A DNA stretch of 64,000 bases from Roseibium aggregatum IAM 12614 (GTDB taxonomy: Bacteria > Pseudomonadota > Alphaproteobacteria > Rhizobiales > Stappiaceae): NCBI RefSeq assembly GCF_000168975.1, contig NZ_AAUW01000012.1, forward strand, positions 62,001 through 126,000. Direction: 5' to 3'. Under the pieces are notes generated by a model. That model was not told where the DNA came from and did not search any database. It saw only the letters and a program-made list of their open reading frames with translations. A program made the position numbers and the translations under genes. Of the stretch, positions 58,182 to 64,000 are shown piece by piece (within the stretch, counting starts at the first letter, position 1; each line of letters starts with the position of its first letter).

Positions 58182-61100
58182 TTATTCGGCTGCGCCGGTC
58201 ATATCTTCCAGAAGGCCTTCCGCAGCGCTGTCCGAGGACTGCTGACGCTGTGCTTCCTGGATCAGGTCGTCGCGATGGGTCGCGATCTGACGGATCCGCT
58301 TCATCACCCCACCGGTACCGGCCGGGATCAGACGCCCCACGATGACGTTCTCCTTGAGGCCGACCAGCGGGTCGGTCTTGCCGTTGACGGCCGCGTCGGT
58401 AAGAACGCGCGTCGTCTCCTGGAAGGAGGCGGCGGAGAAGAACGACCGCGTCTGCAGCGACGCCTTGGTGATGCCGAGCAGAACCGGCGTCCCCTTTGCA
58501 GGATCGCGTGCATTGTCGATCGCCCGGCGGTTGGCTTCCTCGAAGTCGATCTTGTCGATCTGTTCGCCTGCGAAGAACTCCGTGTCGCCCGGATCGGTGA
58601 TTTCGACCTTCTGCAGCATCTGGCGGACAATCACTTCAATGTGCTTGTCGTTGATGGTCACGCCCTGCAGGCGGTAGACTTCCTGGATTTCGTTGACGAG
58701 GTAAGCCGCCAGGGCCTCCACGCCTTTAACGGCCAGGATGTCGTGCGGAGCCGGGTTACCGTCGAGAATGTACTCACCCTTTTCGATGGCATCGCCTTCC
58801 TGAAGATGGAAGTGCTTGCCTTTCGGGATGAGGTATTCGACGGGCTCGACACCTTCTTCCGCCGGCTCGATGATGACGCGGCGCTTGTTCTTGTAGTCGC
58901 GGCCGAAGCGGATCGTACCATCGATTTCGGCGATGATCGCATGATCCTTCGGACGACGAGCCTCGAACAGTTCCGCAACACGCGGCAGACCACCGGTGAT
59001 GTCCTTGGTCTTGGCGCTTTCCAGCGGGATACGGGCCAGAACGTCACCTGCCTTGACCGAAGCTCCCGGCTGGACGGAGAGAATCGCGTCCACGGAAAGC
59101 ATCAGGCGGGCATCGGACCCACGGTCGGTCTTGGAAATGATGCCTTTTTCGTCCTTCACGACGATAGCCGGCTTCAGATCCTGACCACGCTGCGAAGAGC
59201 GCCAGTCGATGACGACACGCTTGGTGATACCGGTTGCCTCGTCGGCCGTTTCCTGAACGGACGCACCATCGACCAGATCCTCGAAGTCCACGATACCGTC
59301 GACTTCTGCAAGCATCGGACGGGTATAGGGATCCCACTCGGCAATCCGCTGACCGCGCTTGACCGCATCGCCTTCATCGACATGCAGCTTGGAGCCGTAG
59401 GCCACACGATGCACGGCACGCTCGTTGCCGTCGCTGTCGATGACAACGATGGACATGTTGCGGACCATGGCAATCAGGTTGCCGTCGCTGTCGCGATTGA
59501 CCGAACGGTTCCGGATCTTCACCGTGCCGTCGACGTTGGACTCGATGAACGAGCTGTCGACAACCTGTGCGGTACCACCGATGTGGAAGGTACGCATGGT
59601 CAGCTGCGTGCCCGGCTCACCGATGGACTGTGCGGCGATGACGCCGACAGCTTCACCCATGTTCACGGGCGTACCGCGAGCAAGGTCACGGCCGTAGCAG
59701 GTTGCGCACACGCCGGTCTCGGTTTCACAGGTCAGAACCGAACGGATCTTGATCTGCTGAACCTTGGCGGCCTCTATGGCATCAACGTCCTTCTCGTCGA
59801 TCAGCGTGCCCTTGGGGACAAGCAGTTCGCCGGTCTGGTTGTTGTAGACATCTTCCGCAGTCGTCCGGCCCAGAACGCGCATGCCGAGCGAGGCGATGAC
59901 GTTACCGGCATCGACGATCGGTGCAACGGTGATGCCGCGCGTGGATCCGCAATCCGGTTCCAGGATAATGGAGTCCTGGGCAACGTCCACCAGACGGCGG
60001 GTCAGGTAACCGGAGTTCGCGGTCTTCAGTGCGGTATCGGCCAGACCCTTACGGGCACCGTGGGTGGAGTTGAAGTACTCCAGAACCGACAGGCCTTCCT
60101 TGAAGTTCGAGATGATCGGGTTCTCGATGATGGAACCGTCCGGCTTGGCCATGAGGCCACGCATGCCGGCCAGCTGCTTCATCTGCTGGGGCGAACCACG
60201 GGCACCTGAGTGGGACATCATGTAAACCGAGTTCATCGGCTTCTGGCGTCCGGTCTCTTCATCGATCTGGACCGCCTTAATGCGGGCCATCATCTCGTCA
60301 GCAATCTTGTCGGTACATTTCGCCCAGGCGTCAACGACCTTGTTGTACTTCTCGCCCTGGGTGATCAGACCGTCGTTGTACTGCTGCTCGTATTCGGTTG
60401 CGAGCGACGAGGTCTCGGCCACCAGCTTCTGCTTGGTGTCCGGAATGACCATGTCATCCATGCCGAAGGAGATGCCGGCGTTACAGGCGTTCTTGAAGCC
60501 AAGCTGCATGATCCGGTCACAGAAGATAACCGTCTCCTTCTGACCGCAGGCACGGTAAACCGTGTCGATCATCTTGGAGATGTCCTTCTTGGTCATCAGC
60601 TTGTTGCAGACCTCGAACGGCACTTCGTGGTGCTTCGGCAGAAGCTCCGCGATAAGCATGCGGCCCGGAGTGGTCTCGTTGATCTCGGAAGTCTCGTTTC
60701 CATCGGCGTCGATGGAGCGGAAACGGCCCTTGATCTTCGTGTGCAGCGTGATGACCTTGTTGGCCAGCGCGTGGTGGATCTCGCCGGTGTTGCCGAAGAC
60801 CATGCCTTCGCCCGGCTCACCTTCTGCCATGATGGACAGATAGTAGAGACCCAGAACGATATCCTGCGACGGAACGATGATCGGGCCACCGTTTGCCGGG
60901 TGCAGAATGTTGTTGGTCGACATCATCAGCGTACGTGCTTCGAGCTGGGCTTCCAGCGACAGCGGTACGTGAACAGCCATCTGGTCACCGTCGAAGTCGG
61001 CATTGAAGGCCGAGCAGACGAGCGGGTGAAGCTGGATGGCCTTGCCTTCGATCAGGGTCGGTTCGAACGCCTGGATACCAAGACGGTGCAGCGTCGGCGC

Positions 61101-62381
61101 GCGGTTCAGCAGAACCGGGTGCTCACGAATGACTTCGTCGAGGATGTCCCAGACTTCCGGACGTTCCTTTTCAACCAGCTTCTTGGCCTGCTTCACGGTG
61201 GACGAGAAGCCCTTGGCGTCGAGGCGCGAATAGATGAACGGCTTGAACAGCTCAAGCGCCATCTTCTTCGGCAAGCCGCACTGGTGCAGCTTCAGTTCCG
61301 GACCCACGGTAATAACCGAACGGCCGGAATAGTCGACGCGCTTGCCGAGCAGGTTCTGACGGAACCGGCCCTGCTTGCCCTTCAGCATGTCGGACAGCGA
61401 CTTCAGCGGACGCTTGTTGGCGCCGGTGATGACGCGGCCGCGGCGGCCGTTGTCGAACAGGGCGTCAACGGATTCCTGAAGCATGCGCTTTTCGTTCCGG
61501 ATGATGATATCCGGAGCACGCAGTTCCATCAGGCGGCGCAGGCGGTTGTTACGGTTGATCACGCGGCGATAGAGATCGTTCAGATCTGACGTCGCGAACC
61601 GGCCGCCGTCGAGCGGAACCAGCGGACGCAGATCCGGCGGGATCACCGGAACGACGGTCATGATCATCCATTCCGGGCGGTTGCCCGACTCCATGAATGC
61701 TTCAATGACCTTCAGACGCTTGGCAAGCTTCTTCGGCTTCAGTTCGGTGGTCGCCTCGGCGATCTCCTGACGCAGCTTCTCGCTCTCGCGCACCAGATCC
61801 ATGCTCATCAGGATCTCGCGGATCGCTTCAGCACCGATCATCGCGGTGAATGCATCTTCGCCATACTCGTCCTGAGCAGCGATGAAGTCTTCTTCAGACA
61901 GAAGCTGGTGTTGCTTGAGCGGGGTCAGACCCGGCTCGAGAACCACGTAGTTCTCGAAATACAGAACCCGTTCCAGATCCTTCAGCGTCATGTCGAGCAG
62001 AAGGCCGATACGGCTCGGCAGGGACTTCAGGAACCAGATGTGCGCAACCGGCGCAGCCAGTTCGATGTGGCCCATGCGTTCACGGCGAACCCGCGACAGG
62101 GTGACTTCAACGCCACACTTTTCGCAGATGACGCCTTTGTATTTCATGCGCTTGTATTTGCCGCAAAGACATTCGTAGTCCTTGATCGGGCCAAAGATAC
62201 GCGCGCAGAACAGACCGTCGCGTTCAGGCTTGAACGTACGGTAGTTGATGGTCTCCGGCTTTTTGATTTCGCCGAAAGACCAGGACAAGATCTTTTCCGG
62301 GCTCGCAAGCGAAATCCGGATATTGTCGAAGGTCTGTGCGGGAGCCTGCTGATTGAACAGGTTCATGACCTCATGATTCAT
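58182..62381 (-). CDS. rpoC: RNA polymerase beta-prime subunit
   Basis: The 1399-residue beta-prime subunit. The N-terminal zinc site [19 protein letters not shown], the catalytic metal loop NADFDGDQM with its three aspartates, the bridge-helix and trigger-loop region ending [16 protein letters not shown], and the C-terminal half are intact. The ATG at 62381 has AGGAG 7 bases upstream and starts [16 protein letters not shown] as usual; a longer reading to 62444 precedes the ribosome-binding site and is not real. Follows rpoB directly. Confidence 0.98.
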   Translation of the reverse strand: MNHEVMNLFNQQAPAQTFDNIRISLASPEKILSWSFGEIKKPETINYRTFKPERDGLFCARIFGPIKDYECLCGKYKRMKYKGVICEKCGVEVTLSRVRRERMGHIELAAPVAHIWFLKSLPSRIGLLLDMTLKDLERVLYFENYVVLEPGLTPLKQHQLLSEEDFIAAQDEYGEDAFTAMIGAEAIREILMSMDLVRESEKLRQEIAEATTELKPKKLAKRLKVIEAFMESGNRPEWMIMTVVPVIPPDLRPLVPLDGGRFATSDLNDLYRRVINRNNRLRRLMELRAPDIIIRNEKRMLQESVDALFDNGRRGRVITGANKRPLKSLSDMLKGKQGRFRQNLLGKRVDYSGRSVITVGPELKLHQCGLPKKMALELFKPFIYSRLDAKGFSSTVKQAKKLVEKERPEVWDILDEVIREHPVLLNRAPTLHRLGIQAFEPTLIEGKAIQLHPLVCSAFNADFDGDQMAVHVPLSLEAQLEARTLMMSTNNILHPANGGPIIVPSQDIVLGLYYLSIMAEGEPGEGMVFGNTGEIHHALANKVITLHTKIKGRFRSIDADGNETSEINETTPGRMLIAELLPKHHEVPFEVCNKLMTKKDISKMIDTVYRACGQKETVIFCDRIMQLGFKNACNAGISFGMDDMVIPDTKQKLVAETSSLATEYEQQYNDGLITQGEKYNKVVDAWAKCTDKIADEMMARIKAVQIDEETGRQKPMNSVYMMSHSGARGSPQQMKQLAGMRGLMAKPDGSIIENPIISNFKEGLSVLEYFNSTHGARKGLADTALKTANSGYLTRRLVDVAQDSIILEPDCGSTRGITVAPIVDAGNVIASLGMRVLGRTTAEDVYNNQTGELLVPKGTLIDEKDVDAIEAAKVQQIKIRSVLTCETETGVCATCYGRDLARGTPVNMGEAVGVIAAQSIGEPGTQLTMRTFHIGGTAQVVDSSFIESNVDGTVKIRNRSVNRDSDGNLIAMVRNMSIVVIDSDGNERAVHRVAYGSKLHVDEGDAVKRGQRIAEWDPYTRPMLAEVDGIVDFEDLVDGASVQETADEATGITKRVVIDWRSSQRGQDLKPAIVVKDEKGIISKTDRGSDARLMLSVDAILSVQPGASVKAGDVLARIPLESAKTKDITGGLPRVAELFEARRPKDHAIIAEIDGTIRFGRDYKNKRRVIIEPAEEGVEPVEYLIPKGKHFHLQEGDAIEKGEYILDGNPAPHDILAVKGVEALAAYLVNEIQEVYRLQGVTINDKHIEVIVRQMLQKVEITDPGDTEFFAGEQIDKIDFEEANRRAIDNARDPAKGTPVLLGITKASLQTRSFFSAASFQETTRVLTDAAVNGKTDPLVGLKENVIVGRLIPAGTGGVMKRIRQIATHRDDLIQEAQRQQSSDSAAEGLLEDMTGAAE

Positions 62382-62473
62382 GATCCATCTCCTTCGATGC
62401 GCGGTGGGGGAGCGAGCTCTTGCGCCCCTCCCCGCAACCGGCATTCCAAGTCATTTGTGGTCCGTTGGCGGGG

Positions 62474-64000
62474 TTATTCTGCGGCGTCCGCAGTTTCTTC
62501 CTCGCCGATCACGGGGACATCGGTTCGTTGCAGTTCAACGTTGAGACCCAGGGACCGCATTTCCTTCACAAGCACGTTGAAGCTTTCCGGAATGCCTGCC
62601 TCGAAGGTGTCGTCGCCACGAACGATGGCCTCATAGACCTTCGTACGGCCGGCAACGTCATCCGACTTGACGGTGAGCATTTCCTGCAGCGTGTAGGCCG
62701 CACCGTAAGCTTCAAGCGCCCAGACCTCCATTTCCCCGAAGCGCTGGCCACCGAACTGTGCCTTGCCACCGAGCGGCTGCTGGGTGACGAGCGAGTACGG
62801 GCCAATCGAACGGGCATGGATCTTGTCGTCGACCAGGTGGTGGAGCTTCAGCATGTAGATGTAGCCCACGGTCACCTTGCGGTCGAACTCTTCACCGGTC
62901 CGGCCATCGTACAGAACGGACTGGCCGCTCGGATCGTAGCCGGCGATGTTGAGCGCCTCGACGACATCGGGTTCACGAGCACCGTCGAAGACCGGCGTCG
63001 CGATGCTGACGCCTTTCTTCAGCTGCTCTGCCAGGCGTACGATACCTTCGTCATCGTATTCCTTGACGTTGTCGCCCTTCATGTTGTCGCCGTAGATCTC
63101 GACAATCTTGCCGCGCAGCTGCTCGATCTCGCCCGACTTCCTGTACTCATCGTACATTTCGCCGATCCGGTTACCCATGCCGCGGCAGGCCCAACCCAGG
63201 TGGGTTTCAAGGATCTGACCGACGTTCATGCGCGACGGAACGCCGAGCGGGTTGAGCACGATATCGACATGCGTGCCGTCTTCCAGGAACGGCATGTCTT
63301 CGCACGGGTTGATCTTGGAGACCACGCCCTTGTTGCCGTGACGGCCGGCCATCTTGTCGCCCGGCTGAAGCTTGCGTTTCACGGCAACGAAGACCTTGAC
63401 CATCTTCATGACGCCCGGCGGCAGTTCGTCACCGCGCTGCAGTTTCTCGACCTTGTCGATGAAACGCTGCTCGAGACGCTTGCGGCTGTCGTCATACTGA
63501 CCGCGCAGAGCTTCGATCTCGGACATGAACTTCTCGTCTTCGGTGGCAAACTGCCACCACTGCGAGCGCGGGAAGTCGTTGAGTACGTCCCCGGTCAGTA
63601 CCGTGTCCTTCTTGAAGCCCTTCGGGCCGGCAATGGCGGTCTTGTCCATCAGCATCTCGGCCAGACGGCCATAGACGTTGCGGTCGAGGATCGCCTGTTC
63701 GTCATCGCGGTCTTTTGCAAGACGCTCGATTTCCTCACGCTCGATCGCCATCGCGCGTTCGTCTTTTTCAACACCGTGGCGGTTGAAGACGCGCACTTCG
63801 ACAACGGTACCCGAAACCCCCGGCGGCAGGCGCAGGGAGGTGTCGCGAACGTCGGACGCCTTTTCGCCGAAGATGGCGCGCAGAAGCTTTTCTTCCGGCG
63901 TCATCGGGCTTTCGCCCTTCGGCGTGATCTTGCCGACCAGAATATCGCCCGGGTTCAGTTCGGCACCGATGTAGACGATACCGGCTTCATCGAGGTTCTT
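62474..64000 (-). CDS. rpoB: RNA polymerase beta subunit (C-terminal part; runs off the right edge)
   Basis: The last 508 residues of the beta subunit, reading from the window edge: [20 protein letters not shown] near the cut, [31 protein letters not shown], and the C-terminal [20 protein letters not shown]. The rifampicin-binding region lies upstream, outside this window. It is followed after 92 bases by rpoC. The true start is not included, so the N-terminus is not assigned. Confidence 0.98.
   Translation of the reverse strand, partial: KNLDEAGIVYIGAELNPGDILVGKITPKGESPMTPEEKLLRAIFGEKASDVRDTSLRLPPGVSGTVVEVRVFNRHGVEKDERAMAIEREEIERLAKDRDDEQAILDRNVYGRLAEMLMDKTAIAGPKGFKKDTVLTGDVLNDFPRSQWWQFATEDEKFMSEIEALRGQYDDSRKRLEQRFIDKVEKLQRGDELPPGVMKMVKVFVAVKRKLQPGDKMAGRHGNKGVVSKINPCEDMPFLEDGTHVDIVLNPLGVPSRMNVGQILETHLGWACRGMGNRIGEMYDEYRKSGEIEQLRGKIVEIYGDNMKGDNVKEYDDEGIVRLAEQLKKGVSIATPVFDGAREPDVVEALNIAGYDPSGQSVLYDGRTGEEFDRKVTVGYIYMLKLHHLVDDKIHARSIGPYSLVTQQPLGGKAQFGGQRFGEMEVWALEAYGAAYTLQEMLTVKSDDVAGRTKVYEAIVRGDDTFEAGIPESFNVLVKEMRSLGLNVELQRTDVPVIGEEETADAAE

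Noticed and set aside
58002-60209. Long plus-strand frame (735 codons) opposite rpoC
   Set aside because: It is the antisense of the conserved rpoC gene; the composition reflects rpoC codon use, and no ribosome-binding site or known domain is seen.

Overview
The window comes from a GC-rich alphaproteobacterium. The best fit is the order Hyphomicrobiales (Rhizobiales), possibly near Stappiaceae/Roseibium; the genus is an inference from gene content. Evidence: a fused str-S10-spc-alpha ribosomal cluster directly behind rpoBC, an ATP12-type F1-ATPase assembly chaperone, an sqdBDC sulfolipid operon, an Anbu proteasome-like operon, a DUF2778 protein and the S14 form without zinc cysteines.

Layout. 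1-4850: tRNA-Leu(GAG), an orphan FliN-like gene, lipB, the sulfolipid operon sqdB-sqdD-sqdC (minus strand) and an acylphosphatase. 4900-8300: a DMT-type riboflavin importer (ribN) behind an FMN riboswitch, a PAS-GGDEF diguanylate cyclase and a HAD phosphatase. 8300-13750: the two propionyl-CoA carboxylase subunits (pccA, pccB, minus strand), separated by three small secreted-protein genes on the plus strand, two of them paralogues. 14060-19600: an OmpA-like protein with no export signal, then the four-gene Anbu operon (ATP-grasp, alpha-E, transglutaminase, Anbu). 19650-21530: mgtE, then a GIY-YIG nuclease gene, apparently frameshifted, enclosed by inverted palindromic repeats.

21570-38770 resembles a housekeeping backbone on the minus strand (htrA/degP-type protease, rarA, crcB, rluC, HAD, ATP12 chaperone) interrupted by accessory genes: a DUF2778 L,D-transpeptidase-like protein, a 56-residue membrane protein and a P-loop kinase; three tandem fatty-acid-hydroxylase/sterol-desaturase paralogues with a DUF3376 patatin phospholipase; a class III nucleotide cyclase; and a chemoreceptor gene broken by two compensating frameshifts.

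38790-64000 is the transcription/translation supercluster on the minus strand: rpoB (partial, continues past the right edge), rpoC, a small acidic protein gene, then rpsL-rpsG-fusA-tuf, the S10 genes, the spc genes through secY and adk, and rpsM-rpsK-rpoA-rplQ. A good sigma70-type promoter lies about 280 bases before rpsL. Intrinsic terminators follow rpoC and rplQ, and hairpins mark the tuf/rpsJ and adk/rpsM junctions.

Most genes are recognisable housekeeping or known accessory systems. The parts most worth a second look are the repeat-enclosed GIY-YIG unit, the tandem secreted paralogues inside the pcc locus, the OmpA-like protein without a signal, the triple hydroxylase array and the riboswitch-controlled ribN with a visible start-site-occluding helix.
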